A stretch of 64,000 nt of DNA from Pyrenophora tritici-repentis (GCF_003171515.1 NC_089391.1:4216001-4280000), one strand, 5' to 3'. Positions 22,508 through 32,664 are shown, counted from the stretch's first letter. Notes: generated from the sequence alone by a model not told the origin. Translations and numbers: made by a program.

Positions 22508-22696
22508 TGTCAGATTGAGGCGAGGTTTTGCTCCATGATCGAGCCGATGGTGGTTGGGGAAGGACATGAGACCCCCAAACCAGGGCTAGCGCCGGGACTT
22601 AGCACTGCCAAGCCCGAGGCGAGGCCACCTCCCACAGACAGAGCCGTAGACAGACACAGAGAATACACACTTGATCCCATCCATAAAAATCTGACA
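22508..22696 (+). repeat. Copia-1 3' LTR
   Basis: 189 bp, identical by eye to 17252-17440. It is followed by the ACTAT target duplication, which overlaps the CTATT duplication of Gypsy-1. Confidence 0.96.
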
Positions 22697-22702
22697 ACTA
22701 TT

Positions 22703-22873
22703 TGTCATGGATCAAACCCGCGACCTCTAGTAAGCGAGGTGGCCCGTGCGCCTTAAGCGAAGGCCACAGCCGAACACCAAAGTTCGACCCGCGCAGGTCT
22801 TCGAACCTGCACGCAATATCTCACTTAGTACTTAATACAGATACGGTCATCTCAACTATTGACGTCCCTCACA
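22703..22873 (+). repeat. Gypsy-1 5' LTR, with tRNA-like boxes on the minus strand
   Basis: 171 bp. The minus strand contains TTAAGGCGCA (like the D-arm/A box of Ser/Leu tRNAs, near 22747-22756), followed by GGTTTGATCC (22709-22718, close to the B-box consensus GGTTCGANTCC). A separate T-arm-like hairpin, GCAGGT-TCGA-ACCTGC, lies at 22794-22810. It is an LTR by structure; the tRNA likeness is an observation only. Confidence 0.93.
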
Positions 22874-23747
22874 CTATATTGCGTCTACCATACGGTACCT
22901 AGGACACGCGCGGAAAGTGACCGCACCGAAGAACTCAGCGCGCAATCAGTATTGCTCGTGACAGCAACCCCGCAACCCCGCGGCTGAGACGGCGACAACT
23001 CGTCCCCCATCTTCGGTCACAGACCCGCATCAGGATAGCTCGCGCGCCGCCAACTGGGACTTTGAGGCTCTGTTATACGACTGCGGAGTGGAACTCAATT
23101 GTCATTGGCCCTCGTACGCGCGCGATACAAGCTATTGTGCTGACAGCGGAAGGCGTGTTGTGCTAGAAGCCCATCATCGAAGGACGTTGCCAGTACCGCG
23201 TCGCGATTGAGAGTATCGCGATTGCACTGGAACGATTGCGACGGTATCGCATCACCTTGGTGACTGGTAGACGGTTTGGCTCACCGCTTTACTTCGAGCA
23301 AGGAGTCAGGAGTGTGACAGCAAATAATCAGCTGTGCTCCCCGCCCACATTTGACGCACTCTCTCACAATCATAACCACTCTCTTTCTCCACCTACATTA
23401 ACCACACCCAACACCTTAAATGTTTAGAACTATCAACGCCATTAGCGACAACGTCTCTACCGGCGGCCGCCACCCCCGCCGATCTAGCGACATGCAGCCT
23501 CCTCCACAGCCCAGCGTGACTGACTTCCTATTGGCCGCAAGAAGCGCAAAGACAAAGCGCCCGCGACCCCCCGCAGCCAAGACTCCAGCCGCGAGCGACC
23601 TAAGGATACTGCATCCGACACCCAACAAACTATTAGCCAAGGCCCGCTCCTAAGCATGAGCCTGTTCGTCGATCCGAACCAGGCCGTCGAAGCACCTTCG
23701 GCTACCCCGCACTTCCAGTTACAGAAGGAGACAGCCAAGAGCCCACA
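22874..23747 (+). other. Gypsy-1 5' untranslated leader
   Basis: Between the 5' LTR and the first recognisable gag ATG. It holds a 77-codon ORF from 23420, possibly an upstream start of gag in another frame, with no recognised domain. No convincing primer-binding site was seen. Confidence 0.5.
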
Positions 23748-25772
23748 ATGGTACCACACGACCCTGCCGACATCTACGATGTTATAGTTGGCAGTTGTCG
23801 ACTCCAATCCCTCAGAAACAAGAACGTCTTGTCTGCCAAGATTACTCACTCTGAGTTCACGTTCATCACTATTGTACAAAACGAGACTGAGGATGAATTT
23901 GAGCTGTACCTAGGCCGAGAATCTCCCCTGGAAGAATTCCAAGTCCCCGTCTGCACTGACGACGACTTATTGGAGCTAGCCACTTCAAACACCGCGTTCC
24001 TGCGCTCTCTAGCTATTGAGCTCATGAAGTTCGCCGCTGCTTGCGCTCCTATCCTGGACGCGAACATCGATGCAATAACCAAGGAAGCTCACGAAGCCGC
24101 TGTTAACCGCTTACGCCTTCGCATCACTAAGGCTGAAGCTAAGCTTAGCTGGTACGAGAAGCAGAACGCGACGCCGACTACGAAGATGTGGTCGCCCAGA
24201 ACTGCGCACTTGAAGAACAACTTGTCCAAGCTACTGAGAATACCCGCAAGCTAGAGACCTCTCTAACTCAGCAACAGCGTGAGTACAATGACGTTGTTGC
24301 GCGCCTTCAGCGATATGATCATAACTTCCGCCCGTACACCTTGCAGCGTCGCGAGGACCGCGGTCGTAACAGTCATCTATCTACTCAGCGCAACCGACGA
24401 CACGAGTCACCTGAGCGCCGTACAGATCGCCGCACTGCATCACCTAACCCGTATCCTAGCCGACAAGCCACTCCTGTTGTTACTCGGCCTGCGCCTCGCC
24501 CTCGCGGCGACTCTCACTCAAGATCGCGCTCCCGCTCCCGCCGAGATCGCGCGAATCCGTTGAACCAAGATCCTCACCGATATATCCCTCCTCCATACAA
24601 CGGCCAGCAATCAGTACAACAGGCAGCGTCCACAGTTGGAGGTCTAAGCCTTTCCTTTAAGCTCCCCGACATTGAAGTCTGGAAAGGCAACGATGATACC
24701 AAGAACTACGACAAGTGGCGTCGGTCAGCCATCCAGAAGTGCGAATCTCTGCCTGAAGACAAGCAATTGGCCTACTTGGAGATGAAGGTGGACGGCGCAG
24801 CATGGCAATATATTGACGATCTCAAGTTCGAACACTACCCTCCTCCATACAACGGCCAGCAATCAGTACAACAGGCAGCGTCCACAGTTGGAGGTCTAAG
24901 CCTTTCCTTTAAGCTCCCCGACATTGAAGTCTGGAAAGGCAACGATGATACCAAGAACTACGACAAGTGGCGTCGGTCAGCCATCCAGAAGTGCGAATCT
25001 CTGCCTGAAGACAAGCAATTGGCCTACTTGGAGATGGCACGGCGCAGCATGGCAATATATTGACGATCTCAAGTTCGAACACTACTTGGACCTTCTTGAA
25101 GGACTGGACCCATACTACGCGCGCTCTACCTACGAGAAGGTCTCAGAAGCACAGTCGCAACTCGCTGATGGCTCTCTCAAGATGGGATCGTCTGAATCCT
25201 TTGCAGATTGGCGTGGGCGCTTTATGAGCGTGTGTCGCCTAGTGAAGCTTCCAGACAGCGCCATGATTGGCTACGCTCGCGCTTTCCTGCGACCTGGCCT
25301 CGCCGCCGCCGCCTCACACGCCTTTGACGATGAGCAAGAGAATGCTCTTGTCAAGTTCCTTGACGCCGCCCGCAAGTCTGATCTAACACAGAAACAGATT
25401 AATCAAGGCAAGACCGCTGCTGACAAACCTCGCACCAAGCCGCGCACGCGCTCCCCAAATGATCGTAATCCTGCACGAAAGGCTCGCTCTGGCCGAGGAC
25501 AACATCGCGAAGCTACTACGACGCGCACAGAGTGGCAGAAGGACGCAATGGCTAAGGCTAAGGTCTGCTTCCGTTGTGGCGAGACTGGTCACCAGGCGCG
25601 CGATAAGAAGGGTTGCGCAATCTTAGACTGGGACCAAATCAAGCCTAAGCTTAGTAGTATGCATCTCTATGCTATGGGAGCGGACTTCGACGCCGAAGAC
25701 GACGACTCTAATGCTTCCACTGAAGAGGAGCCTGAGTTGGACGACATGGGCGAGCCAGTTTCGGAAAACTAG
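23748..25772 (+). pseudogene. Gypsy-1 gag, frameshifted and internally duplicated
   Basis: Three consecutive frames: 23748-24160, then -1 into a coiled-coil region (EDVVAQNCALEEQLVQATEN) and an Arg/Ser-rich stretch, then the retrotransposon gag domain (WRRSAIQKCESLPEDKQLAY, FEHYLDLLEGL). A 252 bp direct duplication (24589-24840 and 24841 on) repeats the start of the gag domain, and the second copy has lost 5 bp at 25037, forcing another frame change. A zinc knuckle CFRCGETGHQARDKKGC lies near 25567-25617. The frame ends with TAG at 25770-25772 in an acidic tail. Gag forms the particle. Confidence 0.88.
24589..25036 (+). repeat. 252 bp tandem duplication in Gypsy-1 gag
   Basis: The sequence starting TCCTCCATACAACGGCCAG occurs at 24589 and again at 24841, a unit of 252 bp (84 codons). 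It is identical until the last bases, where AAGGTGGA of copy 1 is replaced by GCA in copy 2. Confidence 0.93.
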
Positions 25773-28700
25773 ACGCTCCTGATAACAGTCGCATTCAGGA
25801 GCTAGACTGGCGCAAGGACATACAACAGAACCGCGAGACGCGAGAAAACCATAACCGTCTCAAGGTCGCTGCCGCCAGGATACTATCTCCAGAAGTCGGA
25901 GATCAGGACAACTCACAAGACGTCCAAGACCACTACATCTCTGCGATCGCCGTTAAGGGCCATCTTCGATCTACTAAACAACTACGTTACGACTCCTACA
26001 CCCTCACTTCTTCTAAGGAATGGAAAAAGACAACTACTCTTATCGACACAGGCGCTAGCGCTTCCTTTGTGAACAGGCGATGGGCTAAAGCCATGGGCCT
26101 GCCCATAATGTCTACCTCTTCACCTATCCAGCTTTCTCTCGCGGATGGGAAGGTTGTTGATACATTGAATGAAGCCGTGGAAATCCAAGTCAAACACGGC
26201 AGCCACTTATCACCAGTCGTGTGCTTCGTCGCTGACGTAGGAGACTTTGATCTTATCCTTGGTATGACTTGGCTGGAAGACCACGACCCCGGTCTCACCT
26301 TCTCACCGCGGAGCATGAAGTTCTCTTCTTCACATTGTACTTCATGTTGTCTCGACCACGGTCTCCCTGAGACAGTATACGGCGACGGCAAGACTCCATC
26401 ACTTTCAGAATCTCGGCAAACCACGCCCGTGGGCGAGATCTGCATTATCACCGCCAAGGCCGCCTACCTCATGGCTGCGCACAACCCAGACGAAGCCATC
26501 TGGGTCGAACCACAAGACTGGGAGAAGCTTGCTGACCCTCCAGACGACAATAACGATTGCGATTTAGACTCCTTCAAACGCAACATCGCCCGCCTCGCCG
26601 CCGTCACACAAGAGGACTACGACCACTATATGAACAAGATGGAGAGTCCACATATGACGGAAGCGGAGATCCGCAAACTGGTGCCAGACTGGTTGTACAG
26701 CAAGATGCCAGACTTGTTCAGTCCTATACAAGCAGGGAAGTTGGCACCTCATCGCGAAGGCGTTGACCATGAGATTGACACCGACGGACGCATTCACAAG
26801 CCTAAGATCTATGGGCTCACACGAACGGAGACCAGGGCCATCAAGGCCTACATCGACGACATGCTCGGACGCGGATTCATCCGACCGTCCACATCTCCGT
26901 ACGCGTCACCTGTCTTAGTTGTCAAGAAACCAGGTGGCGGACTTCGCATCTGCGTTGACTACCGTCAGCTCAACGCCATCACCAAGAAGAACCGCAACGC
27001 TCCACCCTCCATCAAGGAAACGCTGGCCCGCATGGCCAAGGTACGATGGATGACGATTGTCGACGTTGTGGCTGCATTCAACACTGTTCGGATCAAAGAA
27101 GGCGATGAAGAAAAGACAGCCTTTCTCACTCGGTATGGGCTATACGAATACGTTGTCATGCCCTTCGGCCTCTGCAATGCGCCTGGCACTTTCCAGACCT
27201 TTATCAATGAGACACTCCGCGAGTACCTTGACGATATCTGTACAGCTTACCTCGACGACGTCCTTATATACACCTGCGACGATGACGAGTCAGTTCATGA
27301 AGCCGACGTCATCAAGGTCCTCTCTAAGATACGCGACGCTGGCCTCCATCTTGATCCCACGAAGTGCAAATTCAAGGTCAAGAAAGTGAAGTACCTAGGC
27401 CTCATCCTCACTACAGAGGGCATCGAAATGGATCCAAAAAAGGTCTCCACTATACTAGACTGGCAAATACCGCGCTCAGTCAAAGACGTCCAGTCTTTCC
27501 TTGGTTTCGCCAACTTCTACCGTCGCTTCATCAAAGGCTTCTCCTACATCGCAAAAGCCTTGACAGAACTCACGCGCAAGGATGGCGAAGGCAAGGACCA
27601 GAGACATCAGTTCCCGCTCATCGCTGATAGCAAAGCTATACAAGCTTTCCATCGACTTAAGGACGCCTTTAAGACTGCAGGAGTCCTTGCACACTTCGAT
27701 CCTGACCTAGAGACTTGGTTGGAAACCGATGCCTCAGATTTCGTTACTGCAGCTATCCTCTCTCAGAAGGACGCGACAGGAGTCCTCCGCCCAGTTGCTT
27801 TCCTATCGCACAAGATGAACCCTGCGGAATGCAATTATGAGATATACGACAAGGAACTCCTAGCTATTGTCAACGCCTTTGAGCAATGGCGCTTTGAGCT
27901 GTCTGGTACTGATGATCCTATTATGGTGTTGTCTGACCATCAAGCCCTTCAGACCTTTATGACCACAAAGCGCCTCAACAGACGCCAAGCCCGTTGGGCG
28001 GAATTCATGGCAGAGTTCAACTTCATTATCAAGTACAGGCCAGGCAAGCAGGGCACGAAGCCAGACGCTTTGACAAGGCGTCCTGGCGACCTACCCGAGT
28101 CACCCGACGACATCCGCCGTCGGCATCAACTCCAGGTAGTCATCAAGCCTGACCAAGTCGATCCTGAAGCGCGCGTCTGCACCATCAACATCGCCAAGGA
28201 TGGAGGTTCTCGCCATGCAGTCTACCTCGCAAATCTCATCACACAGCGCACCCTTCCTGACTCTATCCCCGCAGTCGCGCAAATGCTGTATCAACTTAGC
28301 GAGGAAGACAACATCTCTGAACGGTACGCCGTCCTCGCCGCACTGCCTGGCATCGAGCCTGAGGGGGGAGAAAACGGCGTCTCCCATGACCTCACGAGCA
28401 AAAGATCGCTCTGTGCAGCCGATAACGTTACAATCTCGCCTATTACAACGCCAATCGCCGCAACTAGTGCGCCCGCGATACCAAACGAGACGCCCGCCGC
28501 AATTAATGTGCCCGCGCCACCGAACAACGAGCTGACTATTGATGCTCTGCTTGACAATATCAAGGCAGCATACAAGGATGATAAGGTGTTGCAGGCGATC
28601 GTCAAAGCCAAGAAGGACGGCCTACGACGCCTGCCGTTCAAACTCATACATGGAGAAGAGCACCTCAGGCTGGAACTTGGCGATTGCGAGATCACCGACG

Positions 28701-29488
28701 AACTACTCTATGTGCGCAACAAGGTCTACGTCCCCGCCGGCGCCGTTCGCACCCAAGTTATTGAACAAGCCCACAAGAGCGTCTGCGGTGGCCACAGCGG
28801 CAAACATGAGTTATACTCCAAGCTGTCGCGATGGTATTACTGGCCTAGGATGACCACGGACGTCGCGCAATATGTACGCGCGTGTCTGACTTGCAAGAGG
28901 AGCAAAGCATACCGAGAAGGCAAGCATGGGCTGCTGCATCCGCTACCAATCCCCAGCAAATACTGGTCCAGCATCTCTATAGACTTCATCACTCACCTGC
29001 CGCCCTGCAGGCATAACGGTCAAACGTTCACTGACATCCTCGTGGTAGTCGACCGACTCACCAAGAAGAAGAAGTTCATCCCAATGGCTAGTATGACCAC
29101 CGACGCCCTTGTGGTAGCCTTTATCGAATACATCTGGCGAGAAGAGGGCTTTCCTGAGGAGATTATCTCAGACCGTGGAGCGCAGTTTGTCTCTTACTTT
29201 TGGAAGCGACTATGCCAGCGTCTGGGTGTACGCCCGAAGTTCTCGACCGCTCACCATCCCCAGACTGACGGACAAACCGAGAACGCGAACTCCTACCTCA
29301 AGCAATACCTACGCGCCTATGTCAACTACGAGCAGGATAACTGGGCGCTTTTTCTGCCAATAGCTGAATTCGAAGCCAACTCCAGCACCAGCAGCACAAC
29401 TGGCAAGTCGCCTTTCTTCGCGACTAAAGGATACAACCCACGGAGTGGCATTGAACCCCTGCGCCAGCGCCAGGCGCTGCGACCTTGA
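25772..29488 (+). CDS. Gypsy-1 pol: protease, RT, RNase H, integrase
   Basis: Open in the -1 frame relative to the end of gag, overlapping the gag stop, with the first ATG at 26069. The protease active site TTLIDTGASASF lies before that ATG (near 26035), so translation must come from gag by a -1 shift or an upstream join. RT has LVVKKPGGGLRICVDYRQLN, MPFGLCNAPGTFQ and YLDDVLIY near 27247-27270. RNase H has ETDASDFVTAAILSQ and YEIYDKELLAIV. The integrase has a zinc finger near 28770-28890, the core DFITHLPP, SDRGAQF and HHPQTDGQTENAN. It stops TGA at 29486-29488, before the C-terminal domain. Confidence 0.94.
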   Translation, partial: DAPDNSRIQELDWRKDIQQNRETRENHNRLKVAAARILSPEVGDQDNSQDVQDHYISAIAVKGHLRSTKQLRYDSYTLTSSKEWKKTTTLIDTGASASFVNRRWAKAMGLPIMSTSSPIQLSLADGKVVDTLNEAVEIQVKHGSHLSPVVCFVADVGDFDLILGMTWLEDHDPGLTFSPRSMKFSSSHCTSCCLDHGLPETVYGDGKTPSLSESRQTTPVGEICIITAKAAYLMAAHNPDEAIWVEPQDWEKLADPPDDNNDCDLDSFKRNIARLAAVTQEDYDHYMNKMESPHMTEAEIRKLVPDWLYSKMPDLFSPIQAGKLAPHREGVDHEIDTDGRIHKPKIYGLTRTETRAIKAYIDDMLGRGFIRPSTSPYASPVLVVKKPGGGLRICVDYRQLNAITKKNRNAPPSIKETLARMAKVRWMTIVDVVAAFNTVRIKEGDEEKTAFLTRYGLYEYVVMPFGLCNAPGTFQTFINETLREYLDDICTAYLDDVLIYTCDDDESVHEADVIKVLSKIRDAGLHLDPTKCKFKVKKVKYLGLILTTEGIEMDPKKVSTILDWQIPRSVKDVQSFLGFANFYRRFIKGFSYIAKALTELTRKDGEGKDQRHQFPLIADSKAIQAFHRLKDAFKTAGVLAHFDPDLETWLETDASDFVTAAILSQKDATGVLRPVAFLSHKMNPAECNYEIYDKELLAIVNAFEQWRFELSGTDDPIMVLSDHQALQTFMTTKRLNRRQARWAEFMAEFNFIIKYRPGKQGTKPDALTRRPGDLPESPDDIRRRHQLQVVIKPDQVDPEARVCTINIAKDGGSRHAVYLANLITQRTLPDSIPAVAQMLYQLSEEDNISERYAVLAALPGIEPEGGENGVSHDLTSKRSLCAADNVTISPITTPIAATSAPAIPNETPAAINVPAPPNNELTIDALLDNIKAAYKDDKVLQAIVKAKKDGLRRLPFKLIHGEEHLRLELGDCEITDELLYVRNKVYVPAGAVRTQVIEQAHKSVCGGHSGKHELYSKLSRWYYWPRMTTDVAQYVRACLTCKRSKAYREGKHGLLHPLPIPSKYWSSISIDFITHLPPCRHNGQTFTDILVVVDRLTKKKKFIPMASMTTDALVVAFIEYIWREEGFPEEIISDRGAQFVSYFWKRLCQRLGVRPKFSTAHHPQTDGQTENANSYLKQYLRAYVNYEQDNWALFLPIAEFEANSSTSSTTGKSPFFATKGYNPRSGIEPLRQRQALRP

Positions 29489-30212
29489 CTGCGCCTGCGC
29501 AACAAGAACGTCTCAACGCTGACGCTTTCGCGGATCGCATGAAAACGCTGCAGGACGAGCTGCGAGCTTCAATGCAATGGGCGCAAGCAAAACAAGCAGA
29601 ATACGCCAATGAAGGAAGGCTACCCGCACCAGCTTTCAAAGTCGGCGACCAAGTGATGCTGGACACTCGCAACCTACGGACGAAAAGACCCTCCGCGTCA
29701 TTAGACCTAAAGAACCGCGGTCCCTTTACTATCGTTCGCGCCATCAACAACACCGCATACGAGCTAGATCTTCCCGCTAACATGAAGCGCATCCACAATG
29801 TCTTCCACCCATGGCTCTTACACTTGGTTGACGACAACCCACTTACTGGACAAACACAAGATCCTGAGGTCCCTGCGGAGTTCGACCCAGAAGTGGAAGA
29901 CGACACTGAATACACTGTCGAAGCAATCGAAGACTGCCGCATTAATAAGAAGCTTAAGGATCCTGCGCCCGCGGTCGCAAGGGCAAGACTACCCAAGGCC
30001 TGCTCCAATACTTGGTACGATGGGCAAACTATCCCGACGGCCCCGACAATCCTTCATGGGAACCATACATGAACCTCGCGGACTCCGCTGACACTGTGAC
30101 GCGCTATCACCTTGATCACCCAAACAAGCCGCCTATGCACAGGAAGTTTAAGTCTCTCACAGGCAAACAAGATATGCTGGTTATGCGACTTCACGCTCTT
30201 AGTCGTGTCTAG
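29458..30212 (+). pseudogene. Gypsy-1 integrase C-terminus and chromodomain, frameshifted
   Basis: The frame -1 to pol carries the integrase C-terminal GPY/F-type region (KVGDQVMLDTRNL, RGPFTIVRAI, YELDLPANM, NVFHPWLL). A second -1 change near 29970 leads into a chromodomain: YTVEAIEDCRI, then LVRWANYPDGPDNPSWEPYMNL near 30012-30077. One added C in the run near 29457 and one in that near 29970 would give a single frame. Chromodomains of chromoviruses guide integration to heterochromatin (family knowledge). It ends TAG at 30210-30212. Confidence 0.88.
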
Positions 30213-30525
30213 CCAGTGGTGACAACAGCAGACAAGACCAACAATAAGACTGGGATAATATAGTTGTGCTTGCTATAATCGAGGGCGTCGATAAGTTGTG
30301 CTAGAAATAGGACTTATAGACGCTGTGCTCGTGGCAAGGACTAGACTGTCAAAGTTACTATTGTTAAGACAAGATGCTAAGGTCACCACGCCACGATGAT
30401 GATCCATAATTACTGTGCACAGACAACGGGAATAGAATGTAGTAATGGAATGGACACTGCAAGCGACACGCTTGGTATGCAGCAGTTTTGCGATATAGGT
30501 ATCTCCTTTGTATACAATTTTAGGC

Positions 30526-30553
<28 letters not shown>
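30526..30553 (+). repeat. A28 tract inside Gypsy-1, 45 bp before the 3' LTR
   Basis: An uninterrupted run of about 28 A, followed by 44 bp including T6G7, which probably serves as the polypurine tract next to the 3' LTR. It looks like a trapped poly(A) tail or slippage product. Confidence 0.85.
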
Positions 30554-30557
<4 letters not shown>

Positions 30558-30597
30558 GTTCGAGCGTTGGAACTTGCTCTCTTTTTTGGGGGGGTAG

Positions 30598-30768
30598 TGT
30601 CATGGATCAAACCCGCGACCTCTAGTAAGCGAGGTGGCCCGTGCGCCTTAAGCGAAGGCCACAGCCGAACACCAAAGTTCGACCCGCGCAGGTCTTCGAA
30701 CCTGCACGCAATATCTCACTTAGTACTTAATACAGATACGGTCATCTCAACTATTGACGTCCCTCACA
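30598..30768 (+). repeat. Gypsy-1 3' LTR
   Basis: 171 bp, identical by eye to 22703-22873. It is preceded by GGGGGGGTAG and followed by CTATT. Confidence 0.96.
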
Positions 30769-30773
30769 CTATT

Positions 30774-31505
30774 CACAGCGCAAGGATTATTAATTATCAC
30801 CGCGCACCTCACGAAGTCTTTAAAACGCAAGATTAACCGCTCAACCGCAAAAAGACTCAGGACTAGGACATTGACTAATACGGATGTCATTTTTCAGCAG
30901 GTTTCTACACAGAGGAGCAGAAGGTCTAGGACAATATAGCCTATCTAGGACGATTTTTTGGACCGCTATATAGTTGGCGATCAATCAATTTTAAGAGACT
31001 GGTCAAAGCTACTAGAAGGAACTGAGCAGCCGCATATACTGGCTGCGAACACTTGTTTTTAAGCATTTTATAGGAACAGAAAGGAGAACTCATGATTATG
31101 CAGCAGGCATATTTTTTTTTAAAAAAAGCTCGAAGGAACAAGGTGTGATGGTCGAAAGCGACTAGAGGAGCAGCTTTTATGCCTATAGAGGGGCGCGCCA
31201 GTTAGTGGCTGACTTACAGAGGATCAAAAAGATAGAGGGGCACCACGATGAGTGATCCGACTCATGCGAATAGCAGTCCGACTTTTTGAGACAGCGTCGG
31301 ACTAGGGGGTGTGTCGCGGAAATGGACTTGATGTTGGACGTCGGATGATCACGTGATCAGATCGGGTCTTTGAGACTCCGGATCCGTGCCAAGGGACTGA
31401 TTCATCATGTACAAATACCGGACCAGCCGTCTGATCTTTCTGGTCCTTAGAGCAATCAATGATCCCACTCTTGAACGAATCTAATTGGTGTCATCCCAAC
31501 TATTA
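30774..31505 (+). mobile_element. Element A/B 3' section with LTR (d)
   Basis: Resumes the palindrome arm after the Gypsy-1 target duplication. 30774-30870 pairs with 2256-2317. Beyond that it differs from the left arm by a 22 bp indel (extra sequence ending near 30886), a T5/T4 run, AGTCGG against ATTGG near 31258, and a few LTR substitutions. It lacks MITE-1, showing the empty TA near 31105. It may be the original 3' end of element B and not a copy of A; see findings. Confidence 0.8.
31312..31505 (+). repeat. LTR (d), 3' LTR
   Basis: 194 bp, preceded by a purine tract GGACTAGGGGGTG. Its last bases are CTATTA where the others have CTATCA. It is directly followed by Copia-2 RT sequence. Confidence 0.86.
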
Positions 31506-31507
31506 TA

Positions 31508-32664
31508 ATTGCGTATATCCCCGCTCCTCTAGCAGAAAAAGTTTATAAGCACTCTTAAAGAACTTCGGTTCTAGGAAGTACTGCACGAACTTTGCTGTTT
31601 TATTAAAGACGGCATTATTATCTTCTTCTACGTGGACGATATTATACTCGTATACTATAAAGACATAGAGCAATCCGCCTAGTAGGTAATTGCCCGCCTC
31701 TAGGACAGATACCTCTTTACTAAAGGAAACGACTTACAATAGTTCCTCGGCGTCGAGATTATTCGAGACTAAAAGGCGCGGACAATCTAGCTATCGCAGG
31801 CGGCCTACGTAGACAAGATCAGCAGACTGGCCAACTATACCGACATTAGATATAACACGACGATGGCGACTGCCAAACTACTACTAAGAGACGGCCTCGC
31901 CTCCCTATTAGAGATCAACAAATACCAGCGCAAGATAGGCTTACTTCTCTTCGCAGCTATAACTACTAGACTAGACATCGCCTTTGCGACGTCGCGGCTC
32001 GCCCGCTTTCTCTCTAACCTAAGACTAGAGCACTATAACGCTGCCGACTAAGTCCTCTAATATCTACTAGCGACAAAGCACCTCGCGCTACAACTTAGAG
32101 GAGGCACTAGACTATAGATAGCTAGTAATGCTTTCTTTGTTAACACTACCCTAGACAGGAAGAGCTTATAGGGCTACGCGATTAAGCTCTTTAATAGACT
32201 TATTATATAGAAAGCTAATAAATAAGACACTGTCACAACATCAACGATAGAAGCTAAGCTCCTTACTCTATCTTAAGTAGCTAAGGAAGCTCTATTCCTA
32301 TCCTGTCTCCTTAAGGAGCTAAACATCTAGCTTAACACTCCTAGTATTACTATTTAATGCGATAACAAACAGACTATTCGCCTAGTTACTAAGGAGGTCT
32401 TAAAGCTTCAAACTAAACTTAGACATGTCGACATACACAATTACTAGATTAGACAGGAAGTGTCGACAGGCCGGATCTCTGTAGAGTATATACCTACCGC
32501 GGATATAATCGCCGATGGTCTCACCAAGTTATTGCCACTAAACAAATAGCTAGAATTCCTAGAACAACTAGGACTAGTCCCCGCTAAGGAAATCCTGGCA
32601 AGAAACTCGGCACCGCTCGAAGAAATTCAAGAGAAACTTGAAAATCTCGTGGTAAGCCTTGAGT
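31508..32664 (+). pseudogene. Copia-2 RT and RNase H remnant
   Basis: Shows FFYVDDIILVY near 31628-31660, FLGVEIIRD, YVDKISRLANYT, YQRKIGLLLFAAITTRLDIAFATSRLARFL, CDNKQTIRLVTKEV, KLRHVDIHNY and ADGLTKLLP in one frame interrupted by RIP-type stops. It is the clear relative of Copia-1. Confidence 0.88.

Larger units (their letters stand above)
17252..22696 (+). mobile_element. Copia-1, young LTR retrotransposon
   Basis: Two 189 bp LTRs, identical by eye (17252-17440 and 22508-22696), ending TGTCAGA...TCTGACA. The five-base target duplication is ACTAT (17247-17251 and 22697-22701), and a purine tract ending GAGGGGGTG lies just before the 3' LTR. There is no RIP signature. The coding region is full-length in Copia order but broken at four places. 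It sits one base from the Gypsy-1 5' LTR. Confidence 0.96.
22703..30768 (+). mobile_element. Gypsy-1, young chromodomain Ty3/Gypsy element (chromovirus)
   Basis: Two 171 bp LTRs, identical by eye (22703-22873, 30598-30768), ends TGTCA...CTCACA, target duplication CTATT (22698-22702 and 30769-30773). The order is gag, protease, RT, RNase H, integrase, chromodomain. There is no RIP signature. It is broken by -1 frame changes at about 24158, 25770, 29457 and 29970 and by a 252 bp gag duplication ending in a 5 bp loss. Confidence 0.96.

Noticed and set aside
22747..22830. A functional tRNA gene in the Gypsy-1 LTR
   Set aside because: A-box-like, B-box-like and T-arm-like pieces exist but no acceptor stem or complete cloverleaf can be drawn; kept as a finding only.
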